Positions 1 to 7,478 of a DNA stretch of 64,000 nt are shown piece after piece. Within the stretch, counting starts at the first letter, position 1. Each line of letters begins with the position of its first letter. Origin of the DNA: Billgrantia ethanolica (lineage in GTDB: Bacteria; Pseudomonadota; Gammaproteobacteria; Pseudomonadales; Halomonadaceae). The position numbers and the translations under genes were made by a program. The notes beneath the pieces are model-generated. The model did not search any database and was not told the DNA's origin. It worked only from the letters and a program-made list of their open reading frames with translations. Location of the stretch: assembly GCF_021404305.1 (NCBI RefSeq), contig NZ_JABFTX010000006.1:21248-85247 (forward strand). The letters run 5' to 3'.

Positions 1-2
1 AC

Positions 3-1046
3 TTCATAACCGAACAAGCTGTGGCAACAATGCTTCAAGGGCTTCCAGCATGTCCGGTGGTCTGGGATGCAGTCGAGGCTGCTGGCCCGATCTGCCGCGA
101 GTTGTACTGGAAGGAAGTCCACATTCACCTTTTCGACCAACCGAGCGAAGCTGAGCAGGTGGCAAGGAATCTCCTATCGGTAGGTCGGGCCTTAGCGGCA
201 ATTGATCTCCTAGCAGCGAATGTCAAAAACGACTGGCTAGCAGGCACCGGTGACGTGCGGCTCATCGTCGAAGTGCTCAATGCTGGAGTCGCGGAGGCGA
301 ATGCTAACCCTGCTCACGGCCAGCGTATCGCGTACGACATTGCCCGTCTCATCAAGGCGCTCGCAGATTCTAGACGCCTTGAAGTCAGCGAGCTGATGCA
401 TCTGGAGTGGATCTATTTTGGGGTCTTGGAACGTCAGGCACAGCATGAACTCGTCATCTACGAGCGACTGATTTCCGACCCCAAACTGCTACTGGAACTC
501 ATTGCGCTCATCTACATTCCAGAAGGCGAATCCCGTGAGGGACGGCCAGAGCCCTCAGAGGGCGAACGTGCAGCGGCGACACAGGCATCGCGTATTCTGA
601 ACGAGTGGAAACCATTCGCAGGCACTTCGTCACACGAGATTCCGTCGGCCAAAGAGCTTGCGAGTATCATCGAACGGGTGCGTAAGCTGGCTGCGGAAAA
701 ACGTTACACCGACATCGTTGACGACCTCCTCGGAAAAGCTCTAGCAAGTTCGCCACTCGGCACGGATGGTGTCTGGCCCCACGAGTCCGTGCGTGATGCT
801 CTTGAATTCTATAGCTCCGAGGCGCTAGCGGATGGATTCGTGGTTGGGAAGCGGAATCTGCGAGGTGTTACGTTGCGGTCACCAAGTGATGGCGGCGAAC
901 AAGAAAGAGAGCTAGCGGCACAATACGAGGCATGGCAGCGCACGCTTGCGGTAACCCATCCACACACCTCGGCTCTGCTTGGTCGATTGGCTGAGGGATA
1001 CCGCACGGAGGCAGTATGGGAAGATACGGAATCGCTAAAAAGGTAG
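3..1046 (+). CDS. C-terminal part of a large unknown protein (5' end outside window)
   Basis: The reading frame is open from the first bases, so this is the last ~348 residues of a longer protein. The visible part is soluble and mostly helical, rich in Leu and Ala, without membrane segments or a catalytic motif. It has helical-repeat style stretches (around LLSVGRALAAIDLLAANV and LLELIALIYIP) and a charged C-terminus with a WEDTE motif. This style reminds me of the C-terminal helical regions of very large proteins in accessory and defence islands, but I cannot name a family. It is followed by 460 bases without a clear gene. Function unknown. Confidence 0.7.
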   Translation, partial: FITEQAVATMLQGLPACPVVWDAVEAAGPICRELYWKEVHIHLFDQPSEAEQVARNLLSVGRALAAIDLLAANVKNDWLAGTGDVRLIVEVLNAGVAEANANPAHGQRIAYDIARLIKALADSRRLEVSELMHLEWIYFGVLERQAQHELVIYERLISDPKLLLELIALIYIPEGESREGRPEPSEGERAAATQASRILNEWKPFAGTSSHEIPSAKELASIIERVRKLAAEKRYTDIVDDLLGKALASSPLGTDGVWPHESVRDALEFYSSEALADGFVVGKRNLRGVTLRSPSDGGEQERELAAQYEAWQRTLAVTHPHTSALLGRLAEGYRTEAVWEDTESLKR

Positions 1047-1509
1047 GCGTCGGACTCACATGCCCTTAATTCCCATGGAATGATAGGGCGATGCAGATAG
1101 CGTTGAAAGAAAGTTTTTTCACAGCTTTGTTAGAAGCTGCGTCTATTAAGCTCCTGGTGACCGGCCAGTGAGAAGCCAACCGGCACTGGGTCTGGTGAGA
1201 TCAGTGAGGTTGAGCGCGTGACGAGGAGCCGTTTTTGGGCTCAACTGCATGGCTTGGAAACCTGCTATCCCGGCTAAAGATGCTTACTGCTGCATTCGCT
1301 GTTGCGCCAGGTGGGCTTGGTAATCGATCACAAACACACCTATCGGCTACAGGCCGCCGCTCGATTTTTTAGCAGCCAGGCGTCATGTGCCCAGTTGCCA
1401 AAAGGCTATCAGGTACCTGTAAGCTTCCCAAAAACGTTCCTTCAGGTGCCGACGCAGCTACTCTTTTGCCATATATTTCGATCAGGTACAGTCACCCGAG
1501 AAATGTCAT
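1047..1509. other. Intergenic stretch without a recognisable gene
   Basis: About 460 bases between the truncated large gene and the next coding region. The frame of 75 codons that can be read at 1302-1529 has no ribosome binding site and an unconvincing composition, and it runs into the next gene. I see no tRNA, strong terminator or repeat. The composition is mixed and it may be a decayed remnant. Confidence 0.4.
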
Positions 1510-2313
1510 ATGAAGCAACGTCAGCCTAGTCCAAGTGATATTTGCGAGCTCATCTTGATTGAGGAAAAGCGATACAATACCGAAGAGGGCATCTATCCAA
1601 GTGAAACTGCAGTCGCGGAACGGCTGCTCGCCCGCAGTGTTGAGCTGAGAGAAGCCTATGATGAGATTTACATTAAATTGCACCAAAATTCCCGCTCTAT
1701 TAAGCTATTCTTAGGGATTATTTTGAGCACGGCTGCGTTCTGGAATCCGGAGCAGATCGCTGCGGCACGGCGGGCTCGCGCCGAGCTAGTGACTCTCAAT
1801 AAAAAGGTTGCAGATATGGCTTACGAGCTGGCATCGCTCCTTGAGATCCGATCCGAACTTCATAACTCTTCCGGCTTCACAAGCGGCACATTCGTCCACA
1901 TTCTGGACCCAGTAGCCAATGCGGGTGAAGAGAATTATCTCTTTGAAAGCTATGTTTCAGAATCACTTGATCGGCTTCGCTATCAATACGATCTTAAATA
2001 TTGGCCGACCTTGCCAGGTTTTCTAGAAGCTTTAGCTGATGATGCTGAACAGGCTACCATCGAAGCCACTGACCCCCTCACTGCTGCTGCCACTACAGGA
2101 GCAAGATCATCATTAGCTGACTTTTTCAAAGCTTTGTTTGCAGGTATTGAGGAGCATCAAGAAAGCATCCATGGGCTTCTTCCTACAGCCTTTCGGCTGA
2201 CTGACAATACACTTGCCACTATAGCAAATTGTGCATTGGATCTTAGTCCTGAAGACATGGTGGACGGCCCATACGTAAAGCGCCTGAGGCAGAGGCTTCG
2301 TGTCAGCAAGTAG
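1510..2313 (+). CDS. Hypothetical helical protein, 267 aa
   Basis: An ATG at 1510 opens a 267-residue frame; no strong Shine-Dalgarno is visible, so the start is tentative. The product is soluble and predominantly helical. It has one hydrophobic stretch (residues about 63-75, IKLFLGIILSTAAF) that could be a membrane helix or a buried core helix, and a basic C-terminus (KRLRQRLRVSK). Base composition is clearly more AT-rich than the neighbouring ICE backbone, suggesting separate acquisition. No family recognised. It lies between the truncated large protein and two small genes, and might belong with the former as an accessory module, but nothing proves that. Confidence 0.65.
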   Translation: MKQRQPSPSDICELILIEEKRYNTEEGIYPSETAVAERLLARSVELREAYDEIYIKLHQNSRSIKLFLGIILSTAAFWNPEQIAAARRARAELVTLNKKVADMAYELASLLEIRSELHNSSGFTSGTFVHILDPVANAGEENYLFESYVSESLDRLRYQYDLKYWPTLPGFLEALADDAEQATIEATDPLTAAATTGARSSLADFFKALFAGIEEHQESIHGLLPTAFRLTDNTLATIANCALDLSPEDMVDGPYVKRLRQRLRVSK

Positions 2314-2488
2314 AAGCTGCTCGAAGTCTATCAACAAAACTGGATGCCTGCGCTCGCCTAACCTTTGCCGCACAAGCGACACCCACCCTTACAACTGGAA
2401 GCGTATACAGTTCTAAGCTAATGTGGCTACTGGCGCTCCGGCGAGATTTTGCGGCATGATTGGGATCTGCCAGTCGGGAGGGACTGCC

Positions 2489-2683
2489 ATGTTCAATATC
2501 GTCGAAAGCCCCGATGAGATCACCATTACGTGTCCATGTGGCGCTTCCGAAACCGTGCGCGATGAAAGCCATCTCTCCGAGTTCGAGCGCGGCCGTGGCC
2601 TGGATGGATCTACCAATGTTGCATACCGTTGCTCTAGGTGTGGCCACATCGGCCAAGCCTCGCGGATGAACTCGGAACCATAG
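2489..2683 (+). CDS. Small zinc-ribbon-like protein, 64 aa
   Basis: The start is set by a GGGAGGG ribosome binding site directly upstream of the ATG at 2489. Two cysteine pairs, CPCG near the N-terminus and CSRCG near residue 50, form a likely single zinc ribbon. The segment between them is acidic and arginine-containing (ESHLSEFERGRG). Such small zinc ribbons are usually protein or nucleic-acid adaptors; no specific family is assigned. It is followed 12 bases later by a small membrane protein on the same strand, probably co-transcribed. Confidence 0.65.
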   Translation: MFNIVESPDEITITCPCGASETVRDESHLSEFERGRGLDGSTNVAYRCSRCGHIGQASRMNSEP

Positions 2684-2695
2684 GGGATCTTGCGC

Positions 2696-2860
2696 ATGGA
2701 TTTGCTTGCCTGGGCTATTCTACTTCTCTTCATCATGCCACCGATCTGGTACGCATGGAGCGAAAACAACAAGAGGCTTAAGCAGGAAATTGTTGATCTG
2801 CAAAACGAGATCAGAGCCAAGGACCGCATCATAGAGCGTCTGCAAAATCCCAAGCCTTGA
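2696..2860 (+). CDS. Small single-pass membrane protein with coiled coil, 54 aa
   Basis: This short frame starts at ATG 2696, with GGGGA about eight bases upstream, and stops at 2860. The N-terminus is one hydrophobic helix (residues 3-20, starting DLLAWAILLLFIM). A charged heptad-like stretch follows (residues 22-50, with LKQEIVDLQNEIR) that should form a coiled coil. The layout resembles small phage-shock or cell-division type anchors, but no family is recognised. It sits directly behind the zinc-ribbon gene, so the two could form a pair of soluble adaptor and membrane partner; that is inference. Confidence 0.6.
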   Translation: MDLLAWAILLLFIMPPIWYAWSENNKRLKQEIVDLQNEIRAKDRIIERLQNPKP

Positions 2861-2868
2861 CGCACTCG

Positions 2869-2893
2869 AGGGTGTAGCTCAATGGTAGAGCTG
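2869..2893 (+). other. tRNA 5'-half-like fragment
   Basis: The stretch GGGTGTAGCTCAATGGTAGAG has the D-arm of a tRNA: GCTC, loop AATGGTA, GAGC, preceded by a GGGTGTA acceptor-like strand and U8/A9-like TA. It resembles the 5' half of tRNA-Gly or tRNA-Trp. The following bases do not make an anticodon arm, T-arm or closing acceptor strand, so it is not a functional tRNA. It could be a relic of tRNA-targeted integration or a chance match. Confidence 0.4.
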
Positions 2894-3022
2894 CACCATC
2901 GCCGTTTCCCTTCCGCATCAGCGCACTACGCCCCTCACTGTCTGACAAATCGGCGATTGTCTAACGGATCCCAGCCCCAGCCGTTGAGTATCCCGCGCCA
3001 GCAGCCGCCCAGACACGCAAAA

Positions 3023-3047
3023 GGCCCGGCCGCTCCTCGGCCGGGCC
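3023..3047 (-). terminator. GC-rich inverted repeat left of the umu cassette
   Basis: Perfect 10-bp arms GGCCCGGCCG and CGGCCGGGCC surround a CTCCT loop. Read on the minus strand the hairpin is followed by UUUU, so it could terminate minus-strand transcripts, although no minus-strand gene precedes it. A near-identical hairpin closes the cassette at 5145-5164. The rest of 2894-3185 shows nothing else I can support. Confidence 0.45.
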
Positions 3048-3166
3048 CATCCCGTTGCGCATCGATCCCTGACACATCACTCAGCGTGGCATCTGGGCTC
3101 ACTCCCGTCAGGTGGATTTCTGTAAGCGTTTTTCCATCAGTTTTGTACGATATGACTTACACCGCT

Positions 3167-3201
3167 GGCGAATCTTCCCGGCAATGCTGTATAAATATCA
3201 G
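3167..3201 (+). promoter_or_regulatory. Promoter with LexA-like site for the umu cassette
   Basis: CTG-TATAAATAT-CAG at 3187-3201 resembles a LexA box but has nine rather than the canonical ten bases between CTG and CAG. It includes a TATAAA -10-like hexamer at 3190-3195. A weak TGGCGA -35-like hexamer lies 17 bases upstream. Damage-inducible control is expected for umuDC by family knowledge; the short spacer leaves the operator uncertain. Confidence 0.4.
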
Positions 3202-3225
3202 TATCGGGAAAACAGGAGACCCATC

Positions 3226-3417
3226 ATGGCCAAGAAACCCAAGGCGGTGACACCTCCAGCTAGATCGAAGCATCTCATACTTGAACGGCAGCCCGGCGAG
3301 AGCGCTGTGGAATGGGAGAAAACCCTGACGTCGATTACGCAGGGTGGCGCAGCCACGGTGACACGTCAGTCCGACGGAAGCGCCCTTGTGGAGTGGCGGG
3401 CAAGGACGACGCTATGA
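3226..3417 (+). CDS. DUF1654-like small protein upstream of umuD
   Basis: 63 residues from ATG 3226, chosen because AGGAGAC lies 5-11 bases upstream. The product has a basic N-terminus (MAKKPKAV) and a compact C-terminal half with a W..L..I pattern and DGSALVEW near the end. This resembles the DUF1654 proteins that commonly precede umuD in Pseudomonas elements; the match is by eye. Its stop overlaps the umuD start (ATGA), so the two are translationally coupled and share the LexA-like promoter. Molecular role unknown; a regulatory or DNA-damage role is inferred from position only. Confidence 0.65.
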   Translation: MAKKPKAVTPPARSKHLILERQPGESAVEWEKTLTSITQGGAATVTRQSDGSALVEWRARTTL

Positions 3418-3860
3418 CCGTCCAATTGCAAATCCTAGGTCGTGCCGTTGATGCTGCACCGGCACTTGCCTTGCCGTACCCGCTGGTCCTTGGCCGTGCC
3501 GGTCTCTCGGGCTTCCCATCACCGGCACAGGACTATGAGGGACGAACGCTTGACCTCAACGAGCGATTCGTAAAGCGCCCGGCCGCCACCTTCTTCCTGG
3601 CGGTGATCGGAGATTCAATGATCAAGCTGGGTATCCAAGGTGGCGACTTGTTGGTGGTCGATCGCTCCATCGATCCTCGGCCGGGCCATATCCTGGTTGC
3701 GCTCGTGGACGGCGAGATCACGGTCAAGCGCTACGAGATACGCAGTGGCCAGCCTTGTCTGTGCTCGGGCAACCCTCGCTATGCCCCGATCCCCCTCGAG
3801 AACCTCGACTGTCAGGTCTGGGGCGTTGTCCGCTCTGTGATTCACGAGTACGCCGTATGA
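3414..3860 (+). CDS. umuD: UmuD-type translesion synthesis accessory protein (S24 peptidase)
   Basis: 148 residues, close to the ~140 of UmuD. After RecA-stimulated self-cleavage, UmuD family members become the subunit that activates DNA polymerase V. The likely cleavage site is Ser32-Gly33 in GLSGFPSP; the bond is usually Cys-Gly or Ala-Gly. The serine-lysine dyad is visible as Ser68 in GDSM and Lys105 in TVKRYE, 37 residues apart as in E. coli UmuD. The start at 3414 overlaps the preceding stop and its own stop overlaps umuC, so three genes form one coupled operon. Confidence 0.95.
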   Translation: MTVQLQILGRAVDAAPALALPYPLVLGRAGLSGFPSPAQDYEGRTLDLNERFVKRPAATFFLAVIGDSMIKLGIQGGDLLVVDRSIDPRPGHILVALVDGEITVKRYEIRSGQPCLCSGNPRYAPIPLENLDCQVWGVVRSVIHEYAV

Positions 3861-5137
3861 TCGGCCTAGTGGACTGCAATTCGTTCTACGTCAGCTGCGA
3901 GCGTGTCTTTCAGCCGCGGCTACGCGGGCTGCCTGTGGGCGTGATGTCTAACAATGATGGCTGCGTCATCGCACTTTCTACGGAACTCAAAGCCCTCGGT
4001 GTCAAAATGGGCACGCCCGCATTTGAGCTTCAGCACCTGGTACGCCGCAGGCAGATCCACCTACTGTCCTCGAACTATGAGTTGTACGGTGACATGTCTG
4101 CCCGTGTGCAAGAGGTGCTCCAGGAGTTCTCCGCAGGCGTCGAGCCCTACAGCATTGACGAGATGTTCGTCAGGTTCGACGGTTTCGAGTCGGCGCAGCT
4201 ACTCGAGCACGCCCGGCAGCTGCACCACAAGGTGCGTCAGTTCACTGGCATTCCGGTCTGCGTCGGTGTCGCGCCCACGCGAACACTCGCAAAACTGGCG
4301 AACCGTGCGGCCAAGAAGATCGCCACCTACCAGGGCGTATGTGTGCTGCAGCCCAACAGCAGGGAAACCCAGGTATTGCTGAAGAAGATCGAGCTGGGCG
4401 ACGTCTGGGGCGTCGGCCGCCGGCTCGTCGAGCGCCTGGCCGTGATGGGCATCAAAAGCGCCTGGGACCTTGCCCAGGCGAACCCGAAGGAGATCCGCCG
4501 CCGCTTCTCGGTCACCTTGGAGCGCACCGCCCTGGAGCTGCGCGGCGTGTCCTGCATCGAAATGAACGACTTCGACGAAGCCCGCCAGCGCATCATGACC
4601 AGCCGCAGCTTCGGCAAACTCACCGACGACATCAACGAGATACGCGAGGCGATCCGACAGCACGGCCAGCGTGGCGCCGAGAAACTGCGCCGGCAGAATG
4701 GATTGGCCAAGGCAGTGCTGGTGTTTCTGAAGACCAATCCGTTCCGCGAGGATTTGCAACAGTACTCACCGAGCCTGGTGCTCGAACTGCCCTGCCCCAC
4801 GGCCGACAGCCGCGAAATCTTGCACACTGCCGGCCAGGCCTTGAAGCGGATCTACCGCAAAGGCTATTTGTATCAGAAAGGTGGCGTGATGCTGCTGGAC
4901 CTGATCGACGCTGATCGGCAGCAGCTCTCGCTGCTGGATACGCCCCAAACCGACGCCGAACGGCAGCGCAGCGCCAAACTAATGAGCGTGATGGATGAAC
5001 TGAACAGCAGGATGGGCCGTGGAACGATTAAATTGGGCACCCCCAGCCCAGGAGCGGCGTGGCATCTGCGCTGTGCTAACCTCACTCAGCGCTACTCGAC
5101 GCGCTGGGATGAGCTGCCTGCGGCAAGGGCGCTTTAA
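3857..5137 (+). CDS. umuC: UmuC-type Y-family DNA polymerase V catalytic subunit
   Basis: 426 residues, normal for UmuC. It performs error-prone bypass of DNA lesions with UmuD' and RecA. The N-terminal palm has Asp6 in LVDCNSFYVSCE and the catalytic SIDE motif with Asp101-Glu102. The helix-hairpin-helix region (VWGVGRRLVERL) and the UmuC-specific C-terminal domain are present. Start ATG 3857 overlaps the umuD stop by four bases. UmuDC genes are frequent ICE and plasmid cargo and can raise host mutation rate under stress. A strong hairpin follows eight bases after the stop. Confidence 0.96.
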   Translation: MIGLVDCNSFYVSCERVFQPRLRGLPVGVMSNNDGCVIALSTELKALGVKMGTPAFELQHLVRRRQIHLLSSNYELYGDMSARVQEVLQEFSAGVEPYSIDEMFVRFDGFESAQLLEHARQLHHKVRQFTGIPVCVGVAPTRTLAKLANRAAKKIATYQGVCVLQPNSRETQVLLKKIELGDVWGVGRRLVERLAVMGIKSAWDLAQANPKEIRRRFSVTLERTALELRGVSCIEMNDFDEARQRIMTSRSFGKLTDDINEIREAIRQHGQRGAEKLRRQNGLAKAVLVFLKTNPFREDLQQYSPSLVLELPCPTADSREILHTAGQALKRIYRKGYLYQKGGVMLLDLIDADRQQLSLLDTPQTDAERQRSAKLMSVMDELNSRMGRGTIKLGTPSPGAAWHLRCANLTQRYSTRWDELPAARAL

Positions 5138-5144
5138 CAAGCGA

Positions 5145-5164
5145 GCCCGGCCGTGCGGCCGGGC
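5145..5164 (+). terminator. GC-rich hairpin after umuC
   Basis: Arms GCCCGGCC and GGCCGGGC enclose a GTGC loop eight bases after the umuC stop. No U-run follows, so termination would need to rely on the stem or on Rho. The same core is present left of the cassette at 3023-3047. Confidence 0.5.
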
Positions 5165-5822
5165 CGAGCACTAGCAAACTCGCTACCAGTACACAAACCG
5201 TGCTCGAGAACAAACTGATGCTAGGGCAGGGTCACGAGCTTTGGCTCCAAAAGCTTTTTGTCCACTTGAAGGACCCTGTTTTTCAATTTCTTGTTGCTGA
5301 ACATAGATTGTCCACAGCTTATCCCCACCCGTTGTTTCTCTTCGCTCCATCACTGGCTGCCAGCACCGTGCTCGCGTTGACTGGTGCTGATAAGGGGGGG
5401 GCATTGCATGGTGTCCGTCTCACCTGTAGCCACCATCCACAACCTCGGTCATCCCCTAGCTCCACCGTCTGCTCCGGCTGGGCTCACTGCCGGTCGTCTT
5501 GCGTCCCGCCATGAAATGGCGCTTGATCTCAAGCAGTGGCCAGGGCTTGTCGGCTGCGAAGGTCGACTAGCCGATGCCGGCGTGGTTGAGCGCCAGGGGA
5601 TAAGACAGTGGCTTCCTTTCCCGGGTGGTCTGCTAAATTGAGCAAGTGGGTGTCTGTGCCTATGCACGGTAGAGAGGTGTCGAAAAGATCGTGACATGGC
5701 AACCTTAGCGTAAGGGCCGGTGCTCAAAGAGCCTACAAGCGAGAGCCGGCGAGCAGGGGCGCGGCAGTGCGTGCGCTAACCTTCAACGGGGCGCGTCATG
5801 CCCCAGGGTAAGGAGGCAGAGC
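5165..5822. other. Intergenic stretch with DnaA-box-like sequences
   Basis: About 650 bases without a convincing gene; frames at 5200-5514 and 5384-5641 lack ribosome binding sites and family resemblance. Three near-DnaA boxes occur on the plus strand: TTGTCCACT at 5258-5266, TTGTCCACA at 5308-5316 and TTATCCCCA at 5319-5327. The second and third each have one mismatch to TTATNCACA, and the first has two. They could be chance, or part of a replication or regulatory site. Confidence 0.35.
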
Positions 5823-6104
5823 ATGAATCCAGGGCTAAAGGGCACAATTACCTTGCAGGTGCCGGGGCAGCCGGAACATACATTTAACCTCGAGGGTGAG
5901 GCCTTTTCATGGGAGGATGGTGGAGAAACAGATGCCAGCTTCCTCTTCAAGGATCTCGAAAACGATATCGAGGTGACTCTCAGTGTTGAGGATGGAAACG
6001 CGGTTTTTGGCGACTTTTGGCTTGATGATATCCGACTGGAGGTGGTCGAAGGCGATCTTGAGGCCAACGACGCCATAATGAGCTACGATCACGAGGATTA
6101 TTGA
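5823..6104 (+). CDS. Small acidic beta-rich hypothetical protein, 93 aa
   Basis: ATG 5823 follows a good AAGGAGG ribosome binding site at 5810-5816. The product is very acidic, with alternating hydrophobic/polar residues suggesting beta strands. It has a C-terminal tail of acidic residues (DHEDY) and no cysteine or membrane segment. Family not recognised. Its acidity and small size would fit a DNA mimic or a protein-binding inhibitor. It lies about 110 bases before vsr and the restriction-modification genes, so an association with that module is possible but unproven. Confidence 0.7.
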   Translation: MNPGLKGTITLQVPGQPEHTFNLEGEAFSWEDGGETDASFLFKDLENDIEVTLSVEDGNAVFGDFWLDDIRLEVVEGDLEANDAIMSYDHEDY

Positions 6105-6218
6105 GCTGTCGGAAGGGCTGCCGGACAGGCGTGCTTAGCTTCAAAGTATCAGCAGAAGCTACCCTGTGGCTGGCGCTTGAGGCGCCGGCCGCTTCTGTCG
6201 CCGACAGCTGGAGCTTCT

Positions 6219-6638
6219 ATGGTCGACTCAGTTGATCGAGAGACTCGCAGCAAAATTATGGGCAAGGTGCGGAACAAGGACACCGGCCCTGAGATGACGG
6301 TAAGGCGACTCGTCCATGGGGCGGGCTATCGGTATCGCTTACACGGAAAGAAGCTGCCAGGGAAACCTGACTTGGTGTTCAAGGGGCGCAGGAAGGTCAT
6401 CTTCGTGCATGGCTGCTTTTGGCATCGCCATGAGGGGTGCCCTCTGGCTAGACTACCGAAGTCCCGGTTGGATTTCTGGCTGCCCAAGCTTGAAGCCAAC
6501 CGAGAGAGGGACAAGAGGAACGAGGAGCGCCTACAAGAGATGGGCTGGGCCGTGCTCGTCATTTGGGAATGTGAATTGAAGAGCCCCAATAGCTTGCTGT
6601 TAAAAATTTCGGAGTTTTTGGATGAAGTGAAGGGCTAG
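6219..6638 (+). CDS. vsr: Very short patch repair endonuclease Vsr
   Basis: 139 residues from ATG 6219, chosen over an upstream TTG because GGAG sits at 6210-6213 and the protein then has the usual length. Vsr nicks beside T:G mismatches that arise when 5-methylcytosine deaminates. The E. coli-numbered key residues are all present: Glu25, Asp51 in GKPDLVF, and His64, Trp68 and His69 in HGCFWHR. It runs convergently into the restriction enzyme gene, overlapping by four bases, and is expected to protect sites methylated by the neighbouring C5 methyltransferase. Confidence 0.95.
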   Translation: MVDSVDRETRSKIMGKVRNKDTGPEMTVRRLVHGAGYRYRLHGKKLPGKPDLVFKGRRKVIFVHGCFWHRHEGCPLARLPKSRLDFWLPKLEANRERDKRNEERLQEMGWAVLVIWECELKSPNSLLLKISEFLDEVKG

Positions 6639-7414
6639 TCCGCTTCCACTATTGTACCAGATGGAATCTTCCTTCTATCATTTTTATATATGATAACATA
6701 GCCAGGCAGGGTCATAATTCTCCAGCTATCTCCAAGTGCCCGCTTTGCTCTTTGGAGGTACTGGAAAGTGGTTCCTTCAAGCGAGTCGACAGTTACTTCC
6801 TTTTCTTTCAGTTCTGGGTGTGGATTTCTGCTCCTGGGCGGCTCGGTCTGGAATCGAATGTTGTAATGAAGCTGATTCTTCATCTGTGTCAAAAGGTCTG
6901 CCACTTTCATTGTATTACTATCAGACTCCAGGATTACCACTTCATCTAAGTTAATTGGGTATAGGGCGTCGAAGCTATCGTCCTTAACTTCTGTAGAGTC
7001 ACGTTCTCTGCCTGGATCATTTGAGCCGAATCCGCTATGTTGCCAACCTGGGCGAATGCCTTTTTCTCTGTAGTGCTTGATAAGCAAGCCTTCCAAGTCC
7101 ATGGCTGTGAAAACGTAGACGCGTATTGCTTTGAAGCCAACTTGTTCGACATCTAGATTATTGCGAGACTGGATTTTCTTAGAGTGACGTAGCAAGCGCC
7201 TTTTTAGGCCAGCATCAGAGTCAGTTTTGCCGATATAGACAAGCTCACCATCCTTGAACAATTGGTAAACACCCTGCTCTTCTTTTACGCTAGACGATAT
7301 GGTGGAGGTGTCGAGGGGACCCTCTGTCATTTCATCAAAAAGCTTCACCAATTCTTCTAGGAGTTTGGTAGGGAGATCGAACTCTAACTCTTCGATATAA
7401 CCGCGCGATGGCAT
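6635..7414 (-). CDS. GIY-YIG type II restriction endonuclease, Eco29kI-like
   Basis: 259 residues from ATG 7414; a TTG two codons upstream is less likely, and AGAGAGG precedes the ATG. The GIY-YIG core is visible: GVYQLF (Tyr50), LVYIGKT (Tyr60), Arg72/Arg73 and His77 in KRRLLRH, Glu108 in MDLEGLL, then Asn132 in SNDPGRERD. The NDPGR motif resembles the Eco29kI restriction family, which cuts CCGCGG; whether this enzyme shares that site is inference. The neighbouring C5 methyltransferase fits this type. The base composition is far more AT-rich than its neighbours. The C-terminal ~100 residues are not recognised. Confidence 0.85.
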   Translation of the reverse strand: MPSRGYIEELEFDLPTKLLEELVKLFDEMTEGPLDTSTISSSVKEEQGVYQLFKDGELVYIGKTDSDAGLKRRLLRHSKKIQSRNNLDVEQVGFKAIRVYVFTAMDLEGLLIKHYREKGIRPGWQHSGFGSNDPGRERDSTEVKDDSFDALYPINLDEVVILESDSNTMKVADLLTQMKNQLHYNIRFQTEPPRSRNPHPELKEKEVTVDSLEGTTFQYLQRAKRALGDSWRIMTLPGYVIIYKNDRRKIPSGTIVEAD

Positions 7415-7478
7415 AGACAACCTCTCTAGAAAAAAGGTAACTATGCCACTCCCTTTACGTTTTTGAAACCGGCTTGGG

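Noticed and set aside
1302..1529. 75-codon plus-strand frame before the 267-aa gene
   Set aside because: No ribosome binding site, overlaps the next gene, no resemblance.
5200..5641. Plus-strand frames between umuC and the acidic protein
   Set aside because: No start signals, no conserved look; overlapping alternatives.
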